Shown here piece by piece: positions 42,757-51,791 of a DNA stretch of 64,000 nucleotides. The translations under genes and the position numbers were made by a program. The stretch covers positions 6,076,001 to 6,140,000 of the forward strand of contig NZ_CP082164.1 in the NCBI RefSeq assembly GCF_023101685.1, read 5' to 3'. The notes under the pieces were generated by a model. That model made no database searches and had not been told where the DNA came from. It worked only from the letters and a program-made list of their open reading frames with translations. This stretch comes from Bradyrhizobium sp. 186. Its GTDB lineage: Bacteria; Pseudomonadota; Alphaproteobacteria; Rhizobiales; Xanthobacteraceae. The stretch's first letter is position 1. Each line of letters opens with the position of its first letter.

Positions 42757-43380
42757 CTAACTTTCGCGCGCATCCAGGAGCAGCGCCGACCAGGCCTGTT
42801 TCAACCGCGGATAGTCTTCCCGCGACATCCGAAACGTAATTACGTCGTCGCCATTCCACCAAGCGTTGGGCGAGATCTTTTCGACTTGGAAACCCAGGCG
42901 AATATGGAAGTTCTTCGCGGGAGCATTCCTGCTTTGCACGTTGGCCACGACGGTTGAAAGCCCTAGCTGAGCGAACGCGAACGCGAAAAGCAGATCGAAA
43001 ACCTCGACCAGAAAGAGGCGCGCACCCGGATCGACGATCAATCGCGCCACCTCGCCGCATTTCGCCACGAGATCTAGGTTCGCAAGGGCGATGCTGCCGG
43101 CCGGTTTTTTCGAGCGCTTGAACTCGGCAATGAAATAGTAGTCGTCCGCCCTAGCCTGGTAGTTTCGGAAAAACTCTTCCTGCTGGGTCAACGTCAGCTT
43201 TTCTCGGGTCATGAACTTGCCGAGAACGGGATCGTTCCGCCAAGCGACGATTTGCGCGGAGTCCTCCAGCCGGATCTCTCGCAGGGCCAAGTTATTTCCC
43301 TCCGGAAGCCGTTGGAGATTCTCAGCCTTGGTGGAAAGGGTGGCCAAGCCCGGCGGCTCCAATCCCATATGCGCCGTCAT
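42757..43380 (-). CDS. GNAT family N-acetyltransferase (RimL-like)
   Basis: A 207-residue protein. The GNAT fold is visible: LALREIRLEDSAQIVAWRNDP (RimL-type opening), PAGSIALANLDLVAKCGEVARLIVDPGARLFLVEVFDLLFAFAFAQLGLSTVVANVQSRNAPAKNFHIRLGFQ, the last part being the acceptor-region motif of acyltransferases. Unusually, the Q/RxxGxA acetyl-CoA motif is weak (GARLFLVE), so CoA binding should be checked. Divergent from the FkbH gene across an AT-rich promoter region. It may acylate the product of the neighbouring ACP pathway. Confidence 0.82.
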   Translation of the reverse strand: MTAHMGLEPPGLATLSTKAENLQRLPEGNNLALREIRLEDSAQIVAWRNDPVLGKFMTREKLTLTQQEEFFRNYQARADDYYFIAEFKRSKKPAGSIALANLDLVAKCGEVARLIVDPGARLFLVEVFDLLFAFAFAQLGLSTVVANVQSRNAPAKNFHIRLGFQVEKISPNAWWNGDDVITFRMSREDYPRLKQAWSALLLDARES

Positions 43381-43404
43381 CTATTCATTATACCTTAATT
43401 CGAG

Positions 43405-43450
43405 GCATTTAAATATATTTAATTGACCTGAACGCTAGCATTATTTAGGT
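43405..43450. promoter_or_regulatory. AT-rich divergent promoter island between GNAT and FkbH genes
   Basis: ATTTAAATATATTTAATTGACC followed by TTATTTAGG within 46 bases. It is located between the starts of two divergent genes (43380 and 43517), so it probably contains both promoters. Confidence 0.5.
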
Positions 43451-43516
43451 TGAGTGACAATCAAATGATGCTGCTTTCCTTGGTGGAGGTTCGCTATTCT
43501 CGCTGCTGCACCCGTC

Positions 43517-45391
43517 TTGCCGGACCGGCACGTAAATGATGCCGAACTCAAGTCCTTGGCGCTATCCGGCGATGCCGCGTTCTGGGGACACCTCGCCGCC
43601 CGCTCGCGGCAAGCGGCGAGTTTTTCCGAACTGTTCTTTCTGTCGACGCTTCGAAAAAAGGCGAAGCTACCTACGACCGAAAGTGTCCAGCCAAAGCTCC
43701 GCCTCGCCTTGATCGGCGGCTACAACCTGTATCCGCTGCACGAACTGGTTGCACATCTCTTGGCTATTCGTGGTGTCGAGTGCGAACGCTTCCTCGGCGG
43801 GTACGATAATTTCGTCTCGGAAATCCTCGACGGCTCAAGCCCATTGTACGCCTTCAAGCCGGATCTCGCCTTCATTCTGCCGAACGCGAGTCACTGCCGG
43901 TTTTCCGGCTCGCTCCTCGATGCCGTGGAGCATCAGCGCGAAGCTGCAGTTGGCGCCGCGGAGCACCTCCTCAACCTCGCTCTGACTCTGATCGAGCGCT
44001 CGGATGCGGCGGTGATTCTCGCCAATCTTGCGCTGCCCGGCGACCTCGATCTCGGCTCGTTTCGTTCACGCACGCTTGTCGCCGATTGGAGTTTCCGCAA
44101 GGCGGTAAACCTTGAGCTCGGGCTCCGGGCCCCGGCGGGGGTGCAAATCTGCGACGTCGAGTTCCTCTCGGCACGCCGAGGGATCACGGCCGCGGAGGAT
44201 GCGCGAGCGTGGTACGAATCGAAGCAGCCCGGCTCACCTGATTTTCTAGTGGACGTCGCGCAAGAGCTAAGCCATCTGATCGCCTCCCGCAAGCAAGGCC
44301 CCAAGAAGGTGCTGGCCGTCGATCTGGATCACACGCTATGGGGCGGCGTGATCGCGGAGGATGGTATCGAGGGAATCGAGCTTGGCGACTCTTCTCCCCG
44401 CGGCGAAGCTTTCAAGGCCTTCCAGAAGTACCTCCTTGCGCTTTCCGAACGCGGCGTCCTGCTTGCGGTATGCAGCAAGAACGACCATGCGCGTGCGGTC
44501 GAGGTCTTCGAGAGGCATCCCGAGATGGTTCTCCGCCTGGAGCACTTCGCGGCCTTCAAAGCCAACTGGGATCCGAAGTCCGACAACTTGCAGCGGATCG
44601 CGGATGAGCTCCGCGTTGGCCTGGACAGCTTCGTCTTCGCCGATGACAACCCGGCCGAGATCGAGATCGTGCGCCAGTTTCAGCCCCTGGTCGAAGGCGT
44701 GCTCCTCGGGCCGGACCCCGCCGAATTCATCGGTCGCCTTCAGGCCGGACGCCATTTCGAGCCACGGAACGTCACAGAGGAGGATCTCGAGCGGACGGCG
44801 CAGTATAGGCAGGAACGGCGGCGTACGGAGCTCGCGGCGAGCGTGACCGACATGCCAGCCTATCTCGCCTCGCTGGAGATGAGAGGCACGATTAAGGAGT
44901 TCGACTCGCTCGACCTACCCCGCATTGCCCAGCTGATCGCGCGCAGCAACCAGTTCAACCTGACTACGGTCCGTCGATCCGAAACCGACATCCAGGGGCT
45001 CTTAAGAAGACCGGACTACCGGTGCTTCACGATGCGGCTCGAGGATCGGTTCGGTGATTCCGGGCTCATCTCTGTGGTCATTGCAAAGATCGAGGGCGGC
45101 GTCTTCGTTCTCGATACCTGGCTCATGAGCTGCCGCGTCCTTAAGCGCCAGGTTGAGGACGAGATCATGAATGAGATCTTTCGGCTTGCAGAGGTCGCCG
45201 GCTGCGCAAGAGTGCGCGGCATCTATCTTCCGACGGCCAAAAACGGGATCGTTGCCAGCATCTACGAGGAGTTTGGCTTCGTGCACACGGAAGACTCCGC
45301 CGCCCGAAAGGAGTTCGAGCTCAAGGTGGAGAAGTATCAGAGGCGTTCGACAAAGATCCGCGTAACCCGGAGGGCTTATGAAGCAAGCTGA
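43517..45391 (+). CDS. HAD-IIIC family FkbH-type enzyme (glyceryl-ACP forming)
   Basis: A 624-residue protein, with a TTG start placed at 43517; no in-frame ATG exists before the upstream stop, so the true start is uncertain. An N-terminal SGNH-like domain (~60-250: LRLALIGGYNLYPLHEL, LPNASHCRF) precedes the HAD domain with LAVDLDHTLWGGVI (nucleophile D269 and D271), CSKND and FADDNPAEIE. The C-terminus is GNAT-like (GDSGLISVVIAKIE ... YLPTAKNGIVASIYEEFGF). FkbH enzymes take 1,3-bisphosphoglycerate and load a glyceryl group onto an ACP. Its 3' end overlaps the ACP gene by 14 bases, a strong coupling sign. Confidence 0.9.
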   Translation: MPDRHVNDAELKSLALSGDAAFWGHLAARSRQAASFSELFFLSTLRKKAKLPTTESVQPKLRLALIGGYNLYPLHELVAHLLAIRGVECERFLGGYDNFVSEILDGSSPLYAFKPDLAFILPNASHCRFSGSLLDAVEHQREAAVGAAEHLLNLALTLIERSDAAVILANLALPGDLDLGSFRSRTLVADWSFRKAVNLELGLRAPAGVQICDVEFLSARRGITAAEDARAWYESKQPGSPDFLVDVAQELSHLIASRKQGPKKVLAVDLDHTLWGGVIAEDGIEGIELGDSSPRGEAFKAFQKYLLALSERGVLLAVCSKNDHARAVEVFERHPEMVLRLEHFAAFKANWDPKSDNLQRIADELRVGLDSFVFADDNPAEIEIVRQFQPLVEGVLLGPDPAEFIGRLQAGRHFEPRNVTEEDLERTAQYRQERRRTELAASVTDMPAYLASLEMRGTIKEFDSLDLPRIAQLIARSNQFNLTTVRRSETDIQGLLRRPDYRCFTMRLEDRFGDSGLISVVIAKIEGGVFVLDTWLMSCRVLKRQVEDEIMNEIFRLAEVAGCARVRGIYLPTAKNGIVASIYEEFGFVHTEDSAARKEFELKVEKYQRRSTKIRVTRRAYEAS

Positions 45392-45620
45392 AGTACTGGC
45401 GAAGTTGCAGGAGGTATTCGACGGCATCTTCCTTGAGAAGGTCGCGGCCAAGCCCGAGCTGTCGGCGGCCGACGTCGAGGAGTGGGACTCGCTCATCCAG
45501 ATCTCGCTCGTCATCGCCGTCGAGCAGAAGTTTCGCGTGCGATTCCGCGTTGGCGAAGTCGAGGCGGCCCGGAACCTGGGTGAGTTCGCCGACCTGATCG
45601 CGAAACGGATGGAGCCATAA
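45378..45620 (+). CDS. acyl carrier protein (partner of FkbH enzyme)
   Basis: An 80-residue protein with the carrier-protein four-helix pattern and the phosphopantetheine site EEWDSLIQISLVIAVEQKF (S38). Starts 14 bases inside the end of the FkbH gene with AACCCGGAGGGCTT upstream. Proteins of this kind receive the glyceryl unit as a thioester. It is not the fatty-acid AcpP, since the surrounding genes are not fatty-acid genes and the sequence is diverged (VEEWDSL rather than DLGADSLD). Confidence 0.9.
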   Translation: MKQAEVLAKLQEVFDGIFLEKVAAKPELSAADVEEWDSLIQISLVIAVEQKFRVRFRVGEVEAARNLGEFADLIAKRMEP

Positions 45621-45944
45621 GAGCTGCACATCGTCAGCCTGTTCGGGGCTGGCAACGAAGTGCGAAGCCGCTTCATCCAAATTGTGGGCGCCTCTTCTCC
45701 CCGGGATCGCGGGACGCGGAGCTGGTGCACGAGGTCCGTGACGCGCGCCCGCTTCCTTCAAGTTCAAGAGAAATTGACGAGCGTTGCTCCAACAGCTAAA
45801 AAACAACTTCTATTTAATTACATTTTATGTTATTTAAAATTATTAATTCGAATACCACGGCAACCGCGCTGACGCTGCACCCCACATAGGTCGGCCGGAA
45901 GTTTAGGTCGTGGCAATTAACTTGGCCAGCCGGGGGAGTACAAC
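45621..45944. other. 324-base gap with AT-rich island
   Basis: Holds an AT-rich patch at 45,811-45,850 (TATTTAATTACATTTTATGT, TTATTTAAAATTATT) about 100 bases upstream of the large repeat gene, likely its promoter region. No gene is recognised. Confidence 0.5.
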
Positions 45945-48900
45945 GTGGCTGTCACTCTGTTCACCACCCAAGCGCCCTCCATCACCAATGCCACCGACGG
46001 GACAGGGGCGGATTATGAGCTGGGCATGCGCTTCTCCAGCGACACGTCCGGCGAGATCCAGGCGATCCGGTACTACAAGGCCTCGAACGAGACCGGCACC
46101 CATATCGGCCACATCTGGTCGGCAACGGGCCAGGAGTTGGCGACGGTCACGTTCACCAATGAAGGCGCTTCGGGCTGGCAGCAGCAGGCGCTCGCCACCC
46201 CGCTCACCATCGCGGCCGGCACGACCTACGTGGTCTCGGTCAATATCAACAGCTACTACGTCTCCACCCCGCAGGGCTTCGCGTCGGGCATCAGCAATGG
46301 TGGCCTGAACGCTCCGGCCGGCGCCGGCGTCTTCGACTACAGCGCGGGCGTCTTCCCGACCACCGTCTATCAGAATACAAACTACTTCCGCGACGTCGTG
46401 TTCGCTGCTAGCTCGACCAAACCCAACAATCACCCCGGCACGGTAAGCGTCAGCGGGACCCCGACGCAGAACCAGACGTTGACCGCGACGGTGAGCGATA
46501 CGGACGGAGTGCCCGGTACCATCTCGTATCAGTGGCAACAGAGCACGAACGGCAGCACGTGGACCAACATCACTGGCGCGACCGCGAAAACGCTGACCCT
46601 GGGGCAGGCCCAGGTCGGCAACTTCATACGCGCCACGGCCTTCTACACGGACCTGCTGGGCAGCAGCGAGACTCCGGTGAGCGCCGCGACCGCAACGACA
46701 GTGGCCAACGTCAACGACGTCGGCGTCGTCACGATCAACGGCACGGCGACCCAGAACCAGACGCTGACGGCCAGCGTCACGGATCCTGACGGCGTCCCGG
46801 CGAGCATCACCTATCGATGGCAGAGCAGCCCCGACGGCACCACGTGGACGAATCTCGCCACCACAACATCGAGCCTCACCCTCGACAGCAGCCTGGTCGG
46901 CAAGCGCGTCCGGGTGAACACCACCTACACCGACCAGCTCGGCACCAGCGAGAACGTGACCAGCGCGGCCACCGCGACGGTTGCAGCTGCGAGTTCCGGC
47001 ACCACTCTGTTTACCACCCAGGTCCCCGTCCTGACCAACAACACGGATGGGATAGGGGCGGATTATGAGCTGGGGATGCGCTTCACCAGCGACACGTCCG
47101 GCGTGATCCAGGCGATCCGGTACTACAAGGCCTCGAACGAGACCGGCACCCATATCGGCCACATCTGGTCGGCCACCGGCCAGGAGCTGGCGACGGTCAC
47201 GTTCACCAATGAAGGCGCCTCGGGCTGGCAGCAGCAGGCGCTCGCCACCCCGCTCACCATCGCGGCCGGCACGACCTACGTGGTCTCGGTCAATATCAAC
47301 AGCTACTACGTCTCCACCCCGCAGGGCTTCGCGTCGGGCATCAGCAATGGCGGCCTGAACGCTCCGGCCGGTGCCGGCGTCTACGACTTGACAAAAGGCA
47401 TTTTTCCGACCGCCATCTATCAGAATACAAACTACTTCCGCGACGTCGTGTTCGCTGCTAGCTCGTCAAATCCCAACAATCACCCCGGCGCGGTGAGCGT
47501 CAGCGGGACGCCGACGCAGAACCAGATTTTGACCGCGACGGTGAGCGATACGGACGGAGTGCCCGGTACCATCTCGTATCAGTGGCAACAGAGCACGAAC
47601 GGCAGCACGTGGACCAACATCACTGGCGCGACCGCGAAAACGCTGACCCTGGGGCAGGCCCAGGTCGGCAACTTCATACGCGCCACGGCCTTCTACACGG
47701 ACCTGCTGGGCAGCAGCGAGACTCCGGTGAGCGCCGCGACCGCCACGACAGTGGCCAACGTCAACGACGTCGGCGTCGTCACGATCAACGGCACGGCGAC
47801 CCAGAACCAGACGCTGACGGCCAGCGTCACGGATCCTGACGGCGTCGCGGCGAGCATCACCTATCGCTGGCAGAGCAGCCCCGACGGCACCACGTGGACG
47901 AATCTCGCCACCACAACATCGAGCCTCACCCTCGACAGCAGCCTGGTCGGCAAGCGCGTCCGGGTGAACACCACCTACACCGACCAGCTCGGCACCAGCG
48001 AGAACGTGACCAGCGCGGCCACCGCGACGGTTGCAGCTGCGAGTTCCGGCACCACTCTGTTTACCACCCAGGTCCCCGTCCTGACCAACAACACGGATGG
48101 GATAGGGGCGGATTATGAGCTGGGGATGCGCTTCACCAGCGACACGTCCGGCGTGATCCAGGCGATCCGGTACTACAAGGCCTCGAACGAGACCGGCACC
48201 CATATCGGCCACATCTGGTCGGCCACCGGCCAGGAGCTGGCGACGGTCACCTTCACCAACGAAGGCGCCTCGGGCTGGCAGCAGCAGGCGCTCGCCACCC
48301 CGCTCACCATCGCGGCCGGTACGACCTACGTGGTCTCGGTCAATATCAACAGCTACTACGTCTCCACCACCCAAGGCTTCGAGTCCGGCATCAGCAATGG
48401 TGGCCTGAACGCTGCGGCCGGCGCCGGCGTCTACAACTCCACCGGCGGCGCCTTCCCCACCGCCGTCTATCAGAACGCAAACTACTTCCGCGACGTCGTG
48501 TTCGCCCCAGCCAACGTCATCTCACTACTTAACAGTTCCACAATCTATGTCAGCGAAGCGGCGGGCACAGCCACGATCACCGTCGCGCGCTCTGGCGACC
48601 TTCAGTCTCAAACGACCGTGGAGTATACGACGAATGAAATCGGCACCGGTGACACGGCTACGGCGGGACTGGACTACACCCAGCCCACGTTCAATGGTCG
48701 AACGAACACCGGCCAGATCGTCTTCGGACCCGGGGAGAGCACCAAGAGCTTCACCATCCCGATTGTGAACGATCAGCTCACCGAGGGCACTGAGACGTTC
48801 GCTGTCGGGCTTCAGAATCCCAGTTCCGGCTCCCTTGGAGCCCCCCGTACTGTGCTCGTCTCCATCGTCGACGACGACTCACCCATCTCCATCGCAATGG

Positions 48901-50591
48901 CGGACGCCGCCGTGAGCGTTGCCGAGAGCACACCGACAGCGACGATCACGCTGCTGCGCAGCGGCAATGCCAGTCAAGCTGCCACGGTCGGCTTCACAAC
49001 AAGTAACGGCAGCGCGGTCTCGGGATTGGACTACACAACCACGTCCGGCACGGTGACCTTCGCCGCTGGCCAGGTGACCCAGACCATCACGGTCCCAATC
49101 ATCAACGATACGACACCGGAGAGCGACGAGACCTTCACGGTCACCTTGAGCAACCCGACGGGCGCCACTCTCGGCGCACAGGCGACGACGACAGTGAAGA
49201 TCCTGGATAATGACAACCCCGACCTCGGCAATTTGGTGGGCCAGACGGCCGTGACAGGGCTGAATGAACCAACGGCGATCGATTGGACTCCCGACGGCCG
49301 CTACATGCTCGTCGCGCAGAAGGACGGCGTGGTGCGCGTGGTGGACAACGGCACCCTGCGATCTACGCCGCTCATCAACCTGTCGAGCGAGGTAAATGAC
49401 GTCAGCGATCGCGGACTGCTGGGCATCGCGGTGAACCCAAATTTCTTCGCAGGCAGCCCCTATGTCTACCTGCTCTACACCTACGATCCGCCTGAGACGG
49501 CGGGCCAGACGGGCCTCGCAGGACCCGATCAGGCCGGAAACCGACCTTCTCGTCTGGTGAGGGTGACTGTCGACCCTACCACCATGGTCGCCGATCCGGC
49601 GAGCGAGTTCGTGCTGGTCGGCAAGAACAGCAATTGGGCGTATACGAGCCGTCCGGACTTGGACAGCAACGGCGATCCCAGCATTCCTCCATCAGGTATC
49701 GTCAACGGCACCACCATAACGGCGCCCGCCAGCCAGATAGAGATCGGAGCGCAGGACAACGATCCGAACCACGACGGGGTTCAGAATCAAAACATTCGCG
49801 ACTATCTGGCGTCGGACGGCGATTCGCATACCATCGGTGCCGTTCATTTTGGCCCTGACGGCTATCTCTACCTCACCGTCGGCGATGGCACGTCATATAA
49901 TTTCGCGGACCCTCGCGCAGTGCGGGTCCAAGACATCCACAATCTCTCCGGCAAGCTGCTGCGGATCGACCCGAGCACAGGTGAAGGAGCGCCCGGAAAT
50001 CCATTCTATCAGGCCAGCGATCCCAACAGTAATCAGTCGAAGGTCTTCTACTACGGCGTTCGCAACTCTTATCGCTTCAGTTTCGATCCGGTCACCAATC
50101 TGCCCGTGCTCGGAGATGTGGGTTGGGACAGCTGGGAGGAGCTCGATACCGGCCCGGCCGGATCGAACTTCGGATGGCCCTATCTCGAGGGTCCGAACAA
50201 AACCGCCAGCTACCAGGACCTCGCCCAGGCGATCACCTTCTACAACAATGGCAACCGCAACAATACGACCGACCCGCCTGCCGTAGCTCCCATCCTAGCT
50301 GAGAGCCACGGTGCTCCGGACAATTTCCACGTGATAACCGCGGGAGATTTCTACAACCAGAACATCATTTTCTTCGACGATGTCTACAACGGAACGATCT
50401 TCGCTGCGACCTTGAACGCAAGCCGGCAAGTTGCCAGCGTCCAGTTGGTGGACAACAACGCACCAGGCATCGTCGACCTGCAGAAGGGCCCCGACGGATG
50501 GCTCTACGGAGCCGATATATTCGATGGCACGATCCGACGTTGGGTTGACCCCTCAGCCGCCCCCGCTTTGGGGCTCGCGGTGGGGTCCTGA
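45945..50591 (+). CDS. giant DUF4082 / Ig-like / Calx-beta / sugar dehydrogenase-propeller protein
   Basis: A 1548-residue protein from a GTG start with GGGGGAG upstream. Order of domains: DUF4082 (~3-155), two Ig-like domains (~160-350), DUF4082 (~353-505), two Ig-like domains (~510-700), a third DUF4082 (~703-855), two Calx-beta domains (~858-980 and 981-1092) and a C-terminal six-bladed glucose/sorbosone dehydrogenase-type beta-propeller (~1093-1548: GLNEPTAIDWTPDGRYMLVAQKDG, HTIGAVHFGPDGYLYLTVGDG, LRIDPSTGEGAPGNPFY). No signal peptide and no RTX tail, so its export route is unclear; type I secretion is likely given the locus. The propeller may bind PQQ and a sugar. DNA repeats of 1050 bp are described separately. 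Confidence 0.9.
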   Translation: MAVTLFTTQAPSITNATDGTGADYELGMRFSSDTSGEIQAIRYYKASNETGTHIGHIWSATGQELATVTFTNEGASGWQQQALATPLTIAAGTTYVVSVNINSYYVSTPQGFASGISNGGLNAPAGAGVFDYSAGVFPTTVYQNTNYFRDVVFAASSTKPNNHPGTVSVSGTPTQNQTLTATVSDTDGVPGTISYQWQQSTNGSTWTNITGATAKTLTLGQAQVGNFIRATAFYTDLLGSSETPVSAATATTVANVNDVGVVTINGTATQNQTLTASVTDPDGVPASITYRWQSSPDGTTWTNLATTTSSLTLDSSLVGKRVRVNTTYTDQLGTSENVTSAATATVAAASSGTTLFTTQVPVLTNNTDGIGADYELGMRFTSDTSGVIQAIRYYKASNETGTHIGHIWSATGQELATVTFTNEGASGWQQQALATPLTIAAGTTYVVSVNINSYYVSTPQGFASGISNGGLNAPAGAGVYDLTKGIFPTAIYQNTNYFRDVVFAASSSNPNNHPGAVSVSGTPTQNQILTATVSDTDGVPGTISYQWQQSTNGSTWTNITGATAKTLTLGQAQVGNFIRATAFYTDLLGSSETPVSAATATTVANVNDVGVVTINGTATQNQTLTASVTDPDGVAASITYRWQSSPDGTTWTNLATTTSSLTLDSSLVGKRVRVNTTYTDQLGTSENVTSAATATVAAASSGTTLFTTQVPVLTNNTDGIGADYELGMRFTSDTSGVIQAIRYYKASNETGTHIGHIWSATGQELATVTFTNEGASGWQQQALATPLTIAAGTTYVVSVNINSYYVSTTQGFESGISNGGLNAAAGAGVYNSTGGAFPTAVYQNANYFRDVVFAPANVISLLNSSTIYVSEAAGTATITVARSGDLQSQTTVEYTTNEIGTGDTATAGLDYTQPTFNGRTNTGQIVFGPGESTKSFTIPIVNDQLTEGTETFAVGLQNPSSGSLGAPRTVLVSIVDDDSPISIAMADAAVSVAESTPTATITLLRSGNASQAATVGFTTSNGSAVSGLDYTTTSGTVTFAAGQVTQTITVPIINDTTPESDETFTVTLSNPTGATLGAQATTTVKILDNDNPDLGNLVGQTAVTGLNEPTAIDWTPDGRYMLVAQKDGVVRVVDNGTLRSTPLINLSSEVNDVSDRGLLGIAVNPNFFAGSPYVYLLYTYDPPETAGQTGLAGPDQAGNRPSRLVRVTVDPTTMVADPASEFVLVGKNSNWAYTSRPDLDSNGDPSIPPSGIVNGTTITAPASQIEIGAQDNDPNHDGVQNQNIRDYLASDGDSHTIGAVHFGPDGYLYLTVGDGTSYNFADPRAVRVQDIHNLSGKLLRIDPSTGEGAPGNPFYQASDPNSNQSKVFYYGVRNSYRFSFDPVTNLPVLGDVGWDSWEELDTGPAGSNFGWPYLEGPNKTASYQDLAQAITFYNNGNRNNTTDPPAVAPILAESHGAPDNFHVITAGDFYNQNIIFFDDVYNGTIFAATLNASRQVASVQLVDNNAPGIVDLQKGPDGWLYGADIFDGTIRRWVDPSAAPALGLAVGS
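45954..48510 (+). repeat. 1050-bp near-identical tandem repeats within the giant gene
   Basis: Units begin at 45954, 47004 and 48054 (exact 1050-bp spacing = 350 codons). Each encodes DUF4082 plus two Ig-like domains; the third stops after DUF4082. Long stretches are identical at DNA level (for example 46561-46700 against 47611-47750), even at synonymous sites, showing recent duplication or gene conversion. Confidence 0.92.
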
Positions 50592-50798
50592 CGGGCGCCG
50601 GCCATAGTGAGCGTCGAACTGCGACTGTTCGGGGACGCGATCGTTCGTCCCGCGTGGAATGGCATGGATATCGATGTCCGGGAAGCTGACCCTGATGCGG
50701 CCAATGGTGGTTTTTCTAAACTCAATTGTGAGCCCTGCGATCTTCTATCGAACTCCAGTTGCGCGAAAAGCTGCAGTCGAGGCCGTTTAGGGGGACTG

Positions 50799-51791
50799 AT
50801 GAGAGTCGCAGAAATATTGACGTCCATCGCGTCGATCTCTTTGAGTTTGGGGATCGGAGCAATGTCGCCGAGCGCCGCGGCTCAAGAGCAGAAATCATTT
50901 AGATTTTCAACTTCATCCATACCGCCGAGGTTTAACCTTGGTTCACTCGGTGGCCCCCTGCTTGGCACTCAACCTGCCGGGGTTTACGATAAACTCGTCG
51001 CTGGTCGGGCAAGCGCAAACGGCTATATCCCATGGCGCATCGCTCACGATAACGGCGTAGATGGTCCTCGCGGTAACGACAATTCCAATCCTCCCCCAGC
51101 TAGCTCGTCGCCGGCTCCTGCAGCAGTCTCCGCTCCTGCTCCTGAACCCGCTCCGTCATCGATACCTTCAAGTGGACCGCCGCTTTCCTTCAACGATGCG
51201 CGATTTACCAGTGCTATCTCCTACAGCCGTCTGGATAATGGCGTACCGGATGGCGGATCACTCACAGATCGAAGCTATATCTATTACGAAGTCGGCGACA
51301 ACACGGTTGGCTGCTGGGGCAGCTGCACCTTAAGAAGACTCCGAATCCAATCGCGCGAATGTATCCGAGCGATTAAAGGCAATATCGTAATTGCGGATTC
51401 ATATCTTGAGGCGACAGGACAAGGCGATGACCATGCCGATGTGATTCAGGCCTATGGTCCCGGCAATCACGGAACGATCACTCTACGCAATACTTCCATT
51501 GTCGCGCACAACACCTCCGCAACCGCCGGGATATTTGTCGCCGACAGTTGGAAGCCCGATTTGATTGATCTGGAAAACGTCATGGTCCAGGGGGGCCCGT
51601 TTGGTCTGCGTCTTCACGCCGATGGTTACATGAACGCACACTTGCGAATGAAGAATGTGTGCTTTGTCGGACCGTTCCCCTTCCGCAAGTTTTTCATCAC
51701 CGACTTTATCATCGATGAGTGGACGAACGTGAATGACTGCGTCATTCAAAATGGTCAACTTGTTATTGTAAAATCAATTCGGCGTCCCTGA
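50799..51791 (+). CDS. secreted beta-helix protein, paralogue of the T1SS substrate N-domain
   Basis: A 330-residue protein from the ATG at 50799, which has GGGGGA upstream; the frame is open to 50607. Signal peptide 1-29 (MRVAEILTSIASISLSLGIG, AQEQ after SAAA). A disordered Pro/Ala stretch (~95-125) precedes a right-handed beta-helix (~135-330) with DSYLEATGQGDDHADVIQAYGPG and IVAHNTSATAGIFVADSW. That block resembles residues ~60-150 of the 809-residue RTX protein at 61352. Cysteines (VGCWGSCTLRRL) suggest a disulphide in the oxidising exterior. Role: glycan-binding or glycan-degrading surface protein, inferred only. Confidence 0.8.
   Translation: MRVAEILTSIASISLSLGIGAMSPSAAAQEQKSFRFSTSSIPPRFNLGSLGGPLLGTQPAGVYDKLVAGRASANGYIPWRIAHDNGVDGPRGNDNSNPPPASSSPAPAAVSAPAPEPAPSSIPSSGPPLSFNDARFTSAISYSRLDNGVPDGGSLTDRSYIYYEVGDNTVGCWGSCTLRRLRIQSRECIRAIKGNIVIADSYLEATGQGDDHADVIQAYGPGNHGTITLRNTSIVAHNTSATAGIFVADSWKPDLIDLENVMVQGGPFGLRLHADGYMNAHLRMKNVCFVGPFPFRKFFITDFIIDEWTNVNDCVIQNGQLVIVKSIRRP

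Noticed and set aside
45903..48374. Long minus-strand reading frames (419 and 302 codons) opposite the giant gene
   Set aside because: They follow the repeats of the sense gene and are Arg/Gly/Val-rich without any recognised domain. They arise from codon bias in high-GC repeat DNA, while the sense strand has clear DUF4082 and Ig-like domains.
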